A DNA stretch of 64,000 nt from Anaerofilum sp. An201 (GCF_002160015.1 NZ_NFJT01000013.1:23346-87345); one strand, 5' to 3'. Counted from the stretch's first letter, positions 10,181 through 18,769 are shown. A program made the numbers and translations. Notes: generated by a model not told the origin, from the letters alone.

Positions 10181-11329
10181 ATGGCAAATCGTATTGTACT
10201 GAATACCATCTCCTACCACGGCAAAGGCGCGATTGAGAACATCGTTCCCGAGCTGACCGCCCGCGGCTATAAAAAGGCATTCGTCTGCTCCGACCCCGAT
10301 CTGGTAAAGTTCGGCGTGACCGCGAAGGTCACCGACCTGCTGGAGAAGGCCGGTTTCCCCTACACCCTGTACAGCGAGATCAAGCCCAACCCCACCATTG
10401 AGAACGTGCAGACCGGCGTGGCCGCTTTCAAAGAGAGCGGCGCCGACTCCATCGTGACCATCGGCGGCGGTTCCTCGATGGATACCGCCAAGGCCATCGG
10501 CATCATCATCAACAACCCCGAGTTCGCCGACGTGCGCAGCCTGGAGGGTGTTGCCCCCACCAAGAAGCATGCCGTGTTCACCATCGCTGTTCCCACCACC
10601 GCCGGCACCGCCGCTGAGGTGACCATCAACTACGTCATCACCGACGTGGAGAAGAAGCGCAAATTCGTCTGCGTGGACACCAACGACATCCCCGAGATCG
10701 CCGTGGTGGACCCCGACATGATGAGCAGCATGCCCAAGGGTCTGACCGCTGCCACCGGTATGGACGCTCTGACCCACGCCATCGAGGGTTACATCACCAA
10801 GGGAGCCTGGGAGATGACCGACATGTTCCACCTGAAGGCCATCGAGCTGATCGCGAAGCACCTGCGCGGCGCCGTGGAGGGCACTCCCGAAGGCCGTGAG
10901 GGCATGGCGCTGGCCCAGTATGTGGCCGGTATGGGCTTCTCCAACGTAGGTCTGGGCATCGTGCACAGCATGGCTCACAGCCTGGGCGCTGTCTACGACA
11001 CCCCGCACGGTGTTGCCAACGCCATCCTGCTGCCCACCGTGATGGAGTACAACGCCCCCTGCACCGGCGAGAAGTACCGCGACATCGCCAAGGCGATGGG
11101 CGTTGAGGGTGTGGACGAGATGGATCTGGAGGCTGCCCGCAAAGCTGCCTGCGACGCCGTGAAGAAGCTCTCCGCCGACGTGGGCATCCCCGCCGACCTG
11201 AAGGCCATCGTGAAGGCCGAGGATCTGGACTTCCTGTCCGAGAGCGCTTATGCCGACGCCTGCCGTCCGGGCAACCCCCGCGACACCAGCGTAGCCGAGA
11301 TCCGCGCGCTGTACGAGAAGCTGCTGTAA
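10181..11329 (+). CDS. fucO: Lactaldehyde reductase (1,2-propanediol-forming)
   Basis: 382-residue group III iron-dependent alcohol dehydrogenase. It reduces the L-lactaldehyde made by FucA to (S)-1,2-propanediol with NADH under anaerobic conditions. The nucleotide motif is VTIGGGSSMDTAKAIG; iron ligands lie in GMDALTHAIEGY (Asp, His) and GIVHSMAHSLGAVYDTPHG (two His). Length and N-terminus (MANRIVLN) match FucO. It is the last gene of the fuc cluster, 75 nt after fucI with its own AGGAAAGGA ribosome-binding site. No propanediol dehydratase or microcompartment genes are seen, so propanediol is probably excreted. Confidence 0.92.
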   Translation: MANRIVLNTISYHGKGAIENIVPELTARGYKKAFVCSDPDLVKFGVTAKVTDLLEKAGFPYTLYSEIKPNPTIENVQTGVAAFKESGADSIVTIGGGSSMDTAKAIGIIINNPEFADVRSLEGVAPTKKHAVFTIAVPTTAGTAAEVTINYVITDVEKKRKFVCVDTNDIPEIAVVDPDMMSSMPKGLTAATGMDALTHAIEGYITKGAWEMTDMFHLKAIELIAKHLRGAVEGTPEGREGMALAQYVAGMGFSNVGLGIVHSMAHSLGAVYDTPHGVANAILLPTVMEYNAPCTGEKYRDIAKAMGVEGVDEMDLEAARKAACDAVKKLSADVGIPADLKAIVKAEDLDFLSESAYADACRPGNPRDTSVAEIRALYEKLL

Positions 11330-11349
11330 GGTCTGTGCCTGCGGCAGGC

Positions 11350-11440
11350 CCAAAGGCTCCGCCTTTGGAATCCGCGATTTTTTGAAAAAAATCGCGTAAA
11401 ACTTTTTTCGGGGGCGGCTTTTGCAAAGCCGCCCCTGTTT
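11350..11440 (+). terminator. Three tandem hairpins ending the fuc operon
   Basis: Consecutive stems at 11350-11357/11361-11368, 11373-11383/11385-11396 (A/T-rich) and 11411-11421/11425-11435 (11 bp, GC-rich) followed by TGTTTGTGT. The last is a normal intrinsic terminator. Confidence 0.75.
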
Positions 11441-11454
11441 GTGTATAAAAATAA

Positions 11455-11483
11455 AACGCCTTTCCCGGCTGGGGGAAGGCGTT
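11455..11483 (-). terminator. Terminator of the nucleotidyltransferase-like gene
   Basis: Stem 11455-11462 with 11476-11483 extended inward by CCC/GGG; on the minus strand it is followed by TTTTATTTTTAT. It lies 15 nt beyond the stop of the gene at 11498. Confidence 0.7.
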
Positions 11484-11497
11484 CTGTATACACGGAT

Positions 11498-12748
11498 TTA
11501 CTTGTCGATGATGTTATACTGCTTCAGCAGCTCCACCCGCCGCTTTCCAATCTCCATCGAGGAGGCCGCGTCGTTATTGGACGAATGGCGCACCTCTTTC
11601 TGGTACTTCCAGATGCGGCTGGCCCACGCCACCGGCAGCAGATACGGGTGCTTTTTCAGATACGGATACCGTCCCTGCAGACTCTTCGCGGGTAGGAAAA
11701 TTGTTTTCAGCACGCTGTTTTTTGCCTGCTTGCCCTGTTTCTGGGCCGATACCGTGTTCAGCGTGATCTGGCTGGAATGCTTGCGGCTCATATCCGCGTC
11801 GCCGAACACGCCGCCGTCCAGCAAGTCCTGCAGCAGCGCTTCTCCGTCCACGCGGGGTGCGGCCCAGTCCGGCGGCAGGCAGGCTTTTTCCGCATCCAGA
11901 CACAGGTGCTTTTTGCCGATGTCGAACAACGCCGCCGCAAAGCCGTCCGCCCGCACCGATGCATAGGCACGCTGCACATGCGGCCAGTCGATCTGCGCAC
12001 CGTAGGTCTGGGCATACAGCACAATGTCGCACACCTGCCGGATTCCGAAGCCGCTGTGCAGAAAATGCTTGAAGGCATGCAGGATCAGGTACAGCAGATG
12101 GTCGGTGTGGGAGAGGGTGTACACCTCCACGCCGTCGATTTTCACGGTGGTCAGGCGGTCGAACATGCCGTCAAACAGACCGTTCAGCTCGCCGTATGCC
12201 TCCGACTGGGAGGGGAACAGCTCCTTGTGCAGCTCCACATACAAAAGGCCGTTCTGCTTGCGGTAGGGTACCTCGCCCGCCTCGTCCAGATCGTCGGCGG
12301 GAGCCAGCGGGGCCATCCCGTTTTCCACAAAAACCCGGTGACAGGTGGAAAACTGCTCCGGCGGGATGAGGATATCCTCGTCGCCGGAGGTGCGGTGGTC
12401 GGCAAACGGGTACAGGCTGCGGCAGACAAGTCCCTTCACCACAGCCGGCGTCGCGCCCTGCTGCACAAGGCGCGGATACAATTGCAGCAGCTCCATCGTC
12501 TTGCGCCCCTGCACCATCACCAGACGCACCGCCTGTCCGCGCAGCGTCTGCACCAGCTCGGGCGGCGCGCTGGCGAAGGCCGGGCAGGAATACACCGCCT
12601 CAAAGATCATGGGCAGGATCTGGTGCTGGGAAGACAGCTTAAACAGCGCCGTCCAGTCCCCGGCGGACAGGCCGTCCTTCCAGTTCACCTGTGTGCCGTT
12701 CAGAAAGCAGCGCAGCGCCTCGAGCATTTTTTCCTGGATCATCTGCAT
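11498..12748 (-). CDS. Nucleotidyltransferase-fold protein (NTP_transf_5 type)
   Basis: 416 residues from the ATG at 12748 (AGAGG 10 nt upstream); the frame stays open further upstream, but that part is the non-coding repeat at 12.8-13.0 kb. The core motif VVKGLVCRSLYPFADHRTSG followed by DEDILI has the K-G, R and D-x-D residues of the NTP_transf_5 group, often found with capsule or surface-polysaccharide genes. The rest is helical, with a His-rich middle (LILHAFKHFLHSG). Substrate unknown. The gene stands alone between the fuc terminator and the repeat; no polysaccharide genes are adjacent. Confidence 0.7.
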   Translation of the reverse strand: MQMIQEKMLEALRCFLNGTQVNWKDGLSAGDWTALFKLSSQHQILPMIFEAVYSCPAFASAPPELVQTLRGQAVRLVMVQGRKTMELLQLYPRLVQQGATPAVVKGLVCRSLYPFADHRTSGDEDILIPPEQFSTCHRVFVENGMAPLAPADDLDEAGEVPYRKQNGLLYVELHKELFPSQSEAYGELNGLFDGMFDRLTTVKIDGVEVYTLSHTDHLLYLILHAFKHFLHSGFGIRQVCDIVLYAQTYGAQIDWPHVQRAYASVRADGFAAALFDIGKKHLCLDAEKACLPPDWAAPRVDGEALLQDLLDGGVFGDADMSRKHSSQITLNTVSAQKQGKQAKNSVLKTIFLPAKSLQGRYPYLKKHPYLLPVAWASRIWKYQKEVRHSSNNDAASSMEIGKRRVELLKQYNIIDK

Positions 12749-12806
12749 AGACAACAAACCTCTGTTGCAAAAAAAATAGAATAGACTGTCGAAAAAGTTC
12801 AAAATC

Positions 12807-13017
12807 CGTCGCCGTCGGCGGACATGCGCCGACGACGGCGACACCGACAGGGAAATTTTGCGGCAAATTGTGTGCGAGGAGCAAAGCGACGAGTGCGCGA
12901 TTTGCCGTAAAATTTTGTCGAAGGGGATTCCAAAGGGGGAAATAGCCGCGGCAGGCGCAGCCGTGCGCGGCTGTTGCCTCCTATGCAGCGTGTCGAGTTT
13001 CTCGACACGCTGCATAG
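12807..13017. repeat. Structured non-coding repeat-like element with three nested inverted repeats
   Basis: The 314-bp gap between two minus-strand genes is filled with inverted repeats. (1) GC-rich arms at 12808-12816 and 12833-12842 region around GACAT. (2) 16-bp arms 12853-12868 and 12900-12915, one wobble pair, enclosing a 31-nt GC-rich centre. (3) a perfect 17-bp stem 12981-12997/13001-13017 with a 3-nt loop. Unlike the neighbours it has no coding signature. It could be a MITE-like or other dispersed element; the last hairpin lies 45 nt beyond the stop of the metallophosphoesterase gene and may end its transcript. Confidence 0.6.
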
Positions 13018-13062
13018 AATATGCGGTATTTTTATGATACACGATTCTCTCTTTCTATGCAA

Positions 13063-13938
13063 TCAATTGGGAACAAAATCCACGGTCACGATCTCGGGAA
13101 TGTTGTTGAAGCGCGGTACCCGCTCGGTGCTGCCGAGGCCGCGGGAGAGCACCAGCGACTTTTGCCCATCGGTCGATTGGTACACGCCCTCCAGCCGTCC
13201 GGGGAACCAGCCGAAGTCCGGCCCGTACAGCCCCCCGAGCAGCGGAAAAATCACCTGTCCGCCGTGCACATGGCCGGAAAAGACGCAGTCCACCTCCCAC
13301 TCGTCCAGCCCGCCGTTGACCAGCCAGCACACCGGCATATGGCACAGCAGGATGGTATAGCGGTCGGTATTCTGGAAGTCCGACACAAAGGCGCACTCCT
13401 CCTCGTCGGCCTCGCCGGTTTCCAGGTATTTCTCGGGCAGGCAGTAGCCGTAGATGCCGCCCAGACGGATGGGCTGCCCCTTCACCTCGATGTCCAGATA
13501 GTCCCGCTCCAGAACGGTGGCGCCGGCCTCCTCATACAGCGGCACGAGGTCGGTGCCGAAGTTCTGCCGGTACTCCACCTCATGGTTGCCCAGCGACAGG
13601 TACACCGGCGCGATGGCGGACAGCTCCCGGATGGTGTCGGTGGCGACGGTGGTGCTGGGGTCATCGGCATTCAGCAGGTCGCCGGTGAGGAAGATCAGGT
13701 CGGGCTGCTGTTGCTCCACCGTCCGCAGCAGGTTGTGTTCCTCGGTTTCAAAGACGCTGTTGTGCAGGTCGGACAGCTGCACCACCCGCACCGTTTCGGA
13801 AAAGCCGTCGGCAGGGATGGTGTAATGGGAAACCTCCAGGCTGTTTTTGGAGCTTTGCAGCATATTGTAACACAGGCAGGCCAGTGCCAGCAGCACCAGC
13901 AGCAAGACAAGCAGATAGAGTTTTCGTGTTTTTTTCAT
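13063..13938 (-). CDS. Membrane-anchored calcineurin-like metallophosphoesterase
   Basis: 291 residues from the ATG at 13938 (GGAGGG 11 nt upstream). One N-terminal transmembrane helix (LYLLVLLLVLLALACLCY) puts the enzyme outside the membrane. The five metal motifs are complete: VVQLSDLHN (D-x-H), LTGDLLNADD (GD), LSLGNHEVEY (GNHE), ILLCHMP (H) and FSGHVHGGQV (GHxH). The closest known group is the YkuE/YaeI type acting on lipid-linked or nucleotide phosphoesters; the substrate here is not known. It is transcribed away from the trpB2 T-box region. Confidence 0.85.
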   Translation of the reverse strand: MKKTRKLYLLVLLLVLLALACLCYNMLQSSKNSLEVSHYTIPADGFSETVRVVQLSDLHNSVFETEEHNLLRTVEQQQPDLIFLTGDLLNADDPSTTVATDTIRELSAIAPVYLSLGNHEVEYRQNFGTDLVPLYEEAGATVLERDYLDIEVKGQPIRLGGIYGYCLPEKYLETGEADEEECAFVSDFQNTDRYTILLCHMPVCWLVNGGLDEWEVDCVFSGHVHGGQVIFPLLGGLYGPDFGWFPGRLEGVYQSTDGQKSLVLSRGLGSTERVPRFNNIPEIVTVDFVPN

Positions 13939-14108
13939 GGTCGTCCGCCCTCCGCTTTCTGTTTGCAATCCGGTTTCTCTCCTGTATTGTACCATGTTTT
14001 CGCCTTGATTGCATCCGGATTGTGTCGCAAACCTTGTGTTCGTTTTGTGTGTCGTCACAAAAATGACCTGCATAGATTGGGCAAAACAGCAAATTTTCCG
14101 TTTTCCTC

Positions 14109-14137
14109 TTGACAGGAAGAAAAGATTTTTGTAAACT
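14109..14137 (+). promoter_or_regulatory. Promoter of the T-box/trpB2 unit
   Basis: TTGACA (14109-14114), 17-nt spacer, TAAACT (14132-14137). The perfect -35 box, correct spacing and position 25-30 nt before the T-box stem I support it. Confidence 0.75.
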
Positions 14138-14159
14138 CAAAACCAATTTAACACACAAA

Positions 14160-14462
14160 AGCGTTAAAGTAAACCGATGACGCAGAGGAGTAGGCCGGGA
14201 GCCGGTTCCCCCAGCGAGCCGCGGACAGTGCAAGCGCGGCGGAAACGACCCTGTCGAATGGGCTGCCGAGGGCGGGCCGAACGGGAGCATCCCCAGTAGG
14301 CGCCGACGGATTTCCCCCGTTACCGGGAACGGTGTGTGATGGCACACCGGCTGAGCGGACGGAAAGCATTCCGTCAATTTGGGTGGCACCGCAGAAGTTG
14401 CAAGACTTTTGTCCCAAAGGGTATATGTACAGCATGCCCTGTGGGACAAGAGTCTTTTTTTA
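14160..14462 (+). ncRNA. T-box riboswitch, tryptophan type
   Basis: All T-box parts are present. Stem I begins near 14160 and has an AGUA-like GAGUAGG; a GAA-UGG-GC segment (UGG at 14259-14261) is the likely specifier for tRNA-Trp. The conserved T-box GGGTGGCACCGC is at 14381-14392. The terminator has a 14-bp stem (14403-14416 with 14442-14455) followed by seven T. Uncharged tRNA-Trp should favour the antiterminator and turn on trpB2. The UGG assignment fits the product downstream but was made by eye. Confidence 0.9.
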
Positions 14463-14494
14463 TCCCGCGCGGCGCACAGAAAGGAGCAAACAGC

Positions 14495-15877
14495 ATGGCA
14501 AGCGAGAAGATCCCGTACAAAATCTACCTGTCCGAAGAGGAAATGCCCAAAACCTGGTACAACGTGCGCGCCGATATGAAGAACAAGCCTGCACCTCTGC
14601 TGCATCCCGTCACCGGGCAGCCGATGGGGTACGAGGATCTGCGCCCGGTGTTCTGTGACGAGCTGATCCGCCAGGAGCTGGACAACGACACCCGCGAAAT
14701 CCCCATCCCGGAGGAGATCCTCGACTTCTACAAAATGTACCGTCCCGCGCCGCTGGTGCGCGCCTACTGTCTGGAGAAAAAGCTGCAGACGCCCGCGAAG
14801 ATTTACTACAAATTCGAGGGCAACAACACCTCCGGCAGCCACAAGCTGAACAGCGCCATCGCCCAAGCGTACTACGCAAAGCAGCAGGGTCTGGTGGGCG
14901 TGACCACCGAGACCGGCGCCGGGCAGTGGGGCACGGCGCTGTCGATGGCATGTGCCTATCTGGGACTGGACTGCAAGGTGTATATGGTCAAGTGCTCCTA
15001 CGAGCAGAAGCCCTTCCGCCGCGAGGTGATGCGCACCTACGGCGCGTCGGTGACCCCTTCCCCTTCCATGGAGACCGAGGTGGGACGCCGCATCCTGGCC
15101 GAGCATCCCGGCACCAGCGGTTCGCTGGGCTGTGCGATCAGCGAGGCGGTGGAGAAGGCCACCACCACGCCCGGCTACCGGTATGTGCTGGGCAGCGTGC
15201 TGAACCAGGTGCTGCTGCACCAGAGCGTGATCGGTGTGGAGGCCAAGATCGCGCTGGACAAATACGGCGTTGTGCCCGACATCATTATCGGCTGCGCGGG
15301 CGGCGGCAGCAATCTGGGCGGTCTGATCTCGCCGTTCATGGGCGAAAAGCTGCGCGGCGAGCGGGACTACCGTTTCATTGCGGTGGAGCCTGCCTCCTGC
15401 CCCAGCTTCACCCGCGGCCGCTTTGCCTACGACTACTGCGACACCGGCATGGTCTGTCCGCTGGCCAAGATGTACACGCTGGGCAGCAACTTCATCCCGT
15501 CGGCCAGTCACGCGGGCGGTCTGCGGTACCACGGCATGAGCTCGGTGCTGTCGCAGCTGTACCACGACGGCATGATGGAGGCGGTGGCCGTGGAGCAGAC
15601 CAAGGTCTTTGAAGCGGCCGAGGAGTTTGCCCGTGTGGAGGGCATCCTGCCCGCGCCGGAGAGCAGCCACGCCATCCGGGTGGCGATCGACGAAGCGCTG
15701 CGCTGCAAGGAGACCGGCGAGGAAAAGACCATCCTGTTCGGCCTCACCGGCACCGGCTACTTCGACATGGTTGCCTACGAGCGGTTCCACAACGGCGAGA
15801 TGACCGACACCATCCCCACCGACGCCGAGCTGGAAGCCAGCTTCGCTCGTCTGCCCAAGGTGCCTGGGCAGGAATAA
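14495..15877 (+). CDS. trpB2: TrpB2-type tryptophan synthase beta chain
   Basis: 460 residues; ATG at 14495 after AAAGGAG. It is a PLP enzyme joining indole and L-serine to tryptophan. It belongs to the long TrpB2 group: N-terminal extension with PVFCDELIRQELDNDTREI, PLP-lysine motif NNTSGSHKLNSAIAQAYYAK, TETGAGQWGTALSMACAYLG, phosphate loop GCAGGGSNLGG. No trpA or other trp genes are near and the gene ends in its own terminator. The T-box shows it is induced by lack of charged tRNA-Trp, which suggests indole salvage or a back-up tryptophan route. Confidence 0.93.
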   Translation: MASEKIPYKIYLSEEEMPKTWYNVRADMKNKPAPLLHPVTGQPMGYEDLRPVFCDELIRQELDNDTREIPIPEEILDFYKMYRPAPLVRAYCLEKKLQTPAKIYYKFEGNNTSGSHKLNSAIAQAYYAKQQGLVGVTTETGAGQWGTALSMACAYLGLDCKVYMVKCSYEQKPFRREVMRTYGASVTPSPSMETEVGRRILAEHPGTSGSLGCAISEAVEKATTTPGYRYVLGSVLNQVLLHQSVIGVEAKIALDKYGVVPDIIIGCAGGGSNLGGLISPFMGEKLRGERDYRFIAVEPASCPSFTRGRFAYDYCDTGMVCPLAKMYTLGSNFIPSASHAGGLRYHGMSSVLSQLYHDGMMEAVAVEQTKVFEAAEEFARVEGILPAPESSHAIRVAIDEALRCKETGEEKTILFGLTGTGYFDMVAYERFHNGEMTDTIPTDAELEASFARLPKVPGQE

Positions 15878-15908
15878 GCACCGCCCGGCTGTTTTTCACG
15901 GATTCAAT

Positions 15909-15957
15909 TCCCCCTGTTATGACAGTATTCCGCACTGCATAGCAGGGGGGATTTTTT
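15909..15957 (+). terminator. Terminator of trpB2
   Basis: Stem 15909-15921 with 15938-15951 (one wobble pair), followed by six T at 15952-15957. Confidence 0.8.
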
Positions 15958-16066
15958 GTGTACGTGCCCCCATCGGACAGGCTTTTCGCGGCATCATCGC
16001 TTTTTTGACAACATAGTATGAAAAAGCAGCCTTTTGCGCTGCGATTTCACACAGGGAGGCATCGTC

Positions 16067-16204
16067 ATGAAACAGCCCCGATACATCGTGCAGGAACATT
16101 TTCTCTCCGCAGGCTCTGCGCAGCGAGAACAGACAATCCGGCAGCTTCTCGCGCTCTACCTTGAAAACGCTGTCAAGTATGCGCCCGGCGCAGCGCCGCA
16201 ATAG
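16067..16204 (+). CDS. 45-residue ORF upstream of the serine recombinase
   Basis: ATG at 16067, 7 nt after a strong AGGGAGG. The product MKQPRYIVQEHFLSAGSAQR continues to ...YAPGAAPQ, a basic/helical peptide with no transmembrane segment. The stop at 16204 is 51 nt before the recombinase start, and both have strong ribosome-binding sites. I do not recognise a family. Co-transcription suggests a recombinase partner such as a directionality or regulatory peptide, but that is inference; it may also be spurious. Confidence 0.5.
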   Translation: MKQPRYIVQEHFLSAGSAQREQTIRQLLALYLENAVKYAPGAAPQ

Positions 16205-16255
16205 ACATCCCGTCGGCGGCGCGGTATCCTGTGAACGGACAAGGGAGGGATGAGC

Positions 16256-17830
16256 ATGAAAGCTGCGATCTACTGCCGTCTGAGCAAAGAGGACGAGAAC
16301 CTGGAGGGCAGCGCACAGGAATCCGAGAGCATCCAGAACCAGAAATCCATGCTGATCCAGTACGCGGTGGAGCACGGATACGAGATCTACGGCATCTACT
16401 GCGACGAGGACTACTCAGGCATCGACCGCGACCGCCCGGACTTCGCCCGGATGATCGAGGCAGCCAGCCATCGGCGGTTTGAGGTGATTCTGGCAAAAAC
16501 GCAGTCGCGCTTCACCCGCGACATGGAGCTGGTGGAAAAATACCTGCACGGCAAATTTGTCGAGTGGGGGATTCGGTTCATCGCGGTGGTGGACCATGTG
16601 GACACCGCCGACGCCGCGGGCAAAAAAAGCCGGCAGATCAACGGCCTTGTGAACGAGTGGTATCTGGAGGATTTGTCGGGCAATGTGCGGTCGGTGCTGG
16701 ACCACAAGCGCCGGGAGGGAAAATACATCGCCTCGGCGCCGCTCTACGGCTACTGCAAGGACCCGGCCGACCACAACCGCATTGTGGTGGACCCTCCCGC
16801 CGCGGCGGTGGTGCAGCGGATCTTCTCGCTGTGTCTGGAGGGGTGCGGCAGCAGCCGCATCGCGCAGATCTTAAATGAAGAGAATATCCCCTCTCCTTCC
16901 CTGTACAAGCAGCAGAACGGACAGCACTGTCCCGGTCCGCCCCACCCGAACAGCGATGTGTGGGGCAAGGCCACCGTCTACCGCATCCTCACCACCCGCA
17001 CCTATGCCGGTGATCTGGAGCAGGGGCGCCACCGCAAGGTGAGCTACAAATCCAAAAAGACGGTATGGCTGCCGCGGGAGGAGTGGATCGTGGTGCCGGA
17101 CACCCACGAGCCGGTGATCGACCGGGACACCTTCGACCAGGTGCAGCAGATGCTCCGCCGCCGCGCGCGCAGCAGCAGACCGGGACAGGTACATCCGCTG
17201 GCGGCGAAGGTGCAGTGCGGCATCTGCGGCGCGATGATGGAGCAGAGCTCGTCCGGCTGCACCGCCAAAGGGCGGGACGGTCCGGTGCGGTATTTCCGCT
17301 GCCGGATGTCCCAGCGGGACCGCCGCCGCTGCACCGGCCAGCCGTACATGCCCACCGCCCAGCTGGAAGAGCTGGTGCTGGAGCGTCTGCGCAGCTATGT
17401 GCGCGCCTATTTCGATCCCGCGTCGCTCGACCACATCCTGCTATGCGCCGAGGCGGAGAAAAAACGGCAGACACGGCAGGAGGAACTGCGCCGCCTGCGG
17501 TCGGAGCTGGAACGCCGCCGCCGCGCCATCCAGCAGCTGTATCTGGACAAAACGGAAGGGCTTGTCCAGCCCGAGCAGTTCAGCCGGCTGAACGAGGCAT
17601 TTCTGCAGCAGGCCGGGCAGCTGGAAACGCGCTGCGCCGCGCTGGAGGAGGAGCTGGACGAATCGACCGGCGAGACCCGACGCCGCCAGCTGGAGCAGTA
17701 TCTGCGGGGCCTTTTGGAGGTCCCGCGGCTGGACCGCCAGCTGGTGTGTCTGCTGGTGGACCATGTGACGGTGTTCCCGCCCGACAAAGCTGCCGGCACC
17801 CGCCGAATCGAGATCGACTGGCGGTTCTGA
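16256..17830 (+). CDS. Large serine recombinase
   Basis: 524 residues. ATG at 16256 is preferred because GGGAGGG ends 6 nt upstream; the ATG at 16250 touches that site. The resolvase domain opens with AAIYCRLSKED (catalytic Ser in RLS), followed by EDYSGIDRDRPDFARMIE and TQSRFTRDMELVEKYL with the active-site Arg residues. The Recombinase domain has ASAPLYGYCKDP, and the zinc beta-ribbon spans VQCGICGAMMEQ to FRCRMSQRDRRRC. A C-terminal coiled coil follows (about 405-490). This architecture performs attP/attB integration, excision or inversion in phages, ICEs and skin-type elements. Here no other element genes accompany it; it abuts a truncated gene on the right, so it may be a remnant or a minimal mobile unit. 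Confidence 0.9.
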   Translation: MKAAIYCRLSKEDENLEGSAQESESIQNQKSMLIQYAVEHGYEIYGIYCDEDYSGIDRDRPDFARMIEAASHRRFEVILAKTQSRFTRDMELVEKYLHGKFVEWGIRFIAVVDHVDTADAAGKKSRQINGLVNEWYLEDLSGNVRSVLDHKRREGKYIASAPLYGYCKDPADHNRIVVDPPAAAVVQRIFSLCLEGCGSSRIAQILNEENIPSPSLYKQQNGQHCPGPPHPNSDVWGKATVYRILTTRTYAGDLEQGRHRKVSYKSKKTVWLPREEWIVVPDTHEPVIDRDTFDQVQQMLRRRARSSRPGQVHPLAAKVQCGICGAMMEQSSSGCTAKGRDGPVRYFRCRMSQRDRRRCTGQPYMPTAQLEELVLERLRSYVRAYFDPASLDHILLCAEAEKKRQTRQEELRRLRSELERRRRAIQQLYLDKTEGLVQPEQFSRLNEAFLQQAGQLETRCAALEEELDESTGETRRRQLEQYLRGLLEVPRLDRQLVCLLVDHVTVFPPDKAAGTRRIEIDWRF

Positions 17831-17854
17831 CCGGCCGCCCCGCCCTCCGGACAT

Positions 17855-17900
17855 GCCTTCCCCTGGCAGGGGAAGGTGCCGCCGACGGCGGCGGATGAGG
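17855..17900 (+). repeat. REP-like double-hairpin repeat, copy 1
   Basis: CCTTCCCC/GGGGAAGG stem, then a GCCGCC/GGCGGC stem, ending in GGATGAGG. The same plan recurs at 25274-25330 and 32436-32489. This copy lies between the recombinase and the truncated gene. Confidence 0.65.
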
Positions 17901-18015
17901 TCGAAGCCCTCCCCGTTCCTCTTCGCCTTCCCCTCTCCTTCGGAACATCCCAAGCCCGCAATTTCCGTTCTTTCGCCCAATTCGCCTGCCCATCTGCGTG
18001 CGTCGTCTCTTCCCC

Positions 18016-18609
18016 CCAGGTGGGATACACCTCGCTGGAAGCCACGTTGGCGATGTAGTCGCGGAAGCTGACGGTCACGTTTTGGGCGCTGGAAGTGGGG
18101 CGTCCCAGATGCACGGTGATCTTGTCGGGGATGATGGGGAACTCCAGCACGCGCGGCACACAGGCGCCGATGGGCTGCGGGCCGCTCGCACCGCCGGGCG
18201 CGAACAGATGGTGCGCCGGCACCACCGTCTCGTCAAACGAGACCGGCATGGGGCCATTGGGGTCGAGCGGGACGAATTCCAGGGTGGCCAGGCTCACCTG
18301 GCCGTCGAAGATCTGCACCCCCTTGATCGAGATGGGGGAATACCCAACTGCCTGTGCCGTCAGGTCCACCGTTGCGTAGGGCTGCACATCGGTGTTGTTC
18401 TCGTCCAGCGAGTAGGCCGCCGCCGGGGCGGGGATGCTGATATCGGTTGTAAGTCCTTCATCGTCGGTGGTGCGGGTGACGTCCACGCCGCTGCCGGTGA
18501 CATGCACCACCGCCCCCGCCACCGGACCGGCCTGGCGCGCGGCAAAGCTGGAGATGCGCAGGGTTCCCTGCCCGGCCGCGCGGGGACGGGATGTCTGGGT
18601 CAATGCCAT
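18016..18609 (-). pseudogene. Truncated SleC-like spore cortex-lytic/peptidoglycan-binding gene
   Basis: Start ATG at 18609 with GGAGG 8 nt upstream. About 198 residues resemble the N-terminal part of SleC-like proteins: a carboxypeptidase-regulatory-like beta domain (GAVVHVTGSGVDVTRTTDDEG, GYSPISIKGVQIFDGQ), then RVLEFPIIPDKITVHLGRP, FRDYIANVASSEVYPTW. In relatives known to me this block runs on into a helical region; here homology stops at the Trp codon (18016-18018). The frame then continues to 17407 through the repeat and antisense to the recombinase, which is meaningless sequence. So the 3' half has been lost, presumably by recombinase insertion or deletion. The intact family acts in spore germination or cell-wall binding. 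Confidence 0.65.
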
Positions 18610-18699
18610 ATCCATTCCTCCTTTTGGTTTGGTAAAAAGCCGGCTGGCTTCAAGGCCAGCATATTCGCGGCCCGGCCCGATGGTGCGGCGGGATTGGTA

Positions 18700-18728
18700 T
18701 TGGCAAGCGGGCGCTTTTGTATTATACT
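18700..18728 (+). promoter_or_regulatory. Promoter of the epimerase-tcdA unit
   Basis: TTGGCA (18700-18705), 17-nt spacer, TATACT (18723-18728), 41 nt before the ATG at 18770. Confidence 0.75.
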
Positions 18729-18769
18729 GAGAGCATCCGCACCGATCTGAAACGTAAGGAGGCAAAACG

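Noticed and set aside
12749..13042. N-terminal extension of the nucleotidyltransferase-like protein to 514 residues
   Set aside because: The added part translates the inverted-repeat region, is basic and featureless, and the ATG at 12748 has a proper ribosome-binding site.
17407..18015. C-terminal continuation of the SleC-like frame
   Set aside because: It runs through a REP-like repeat and antisense to the recombinase; no family likeness after the Trp codon.
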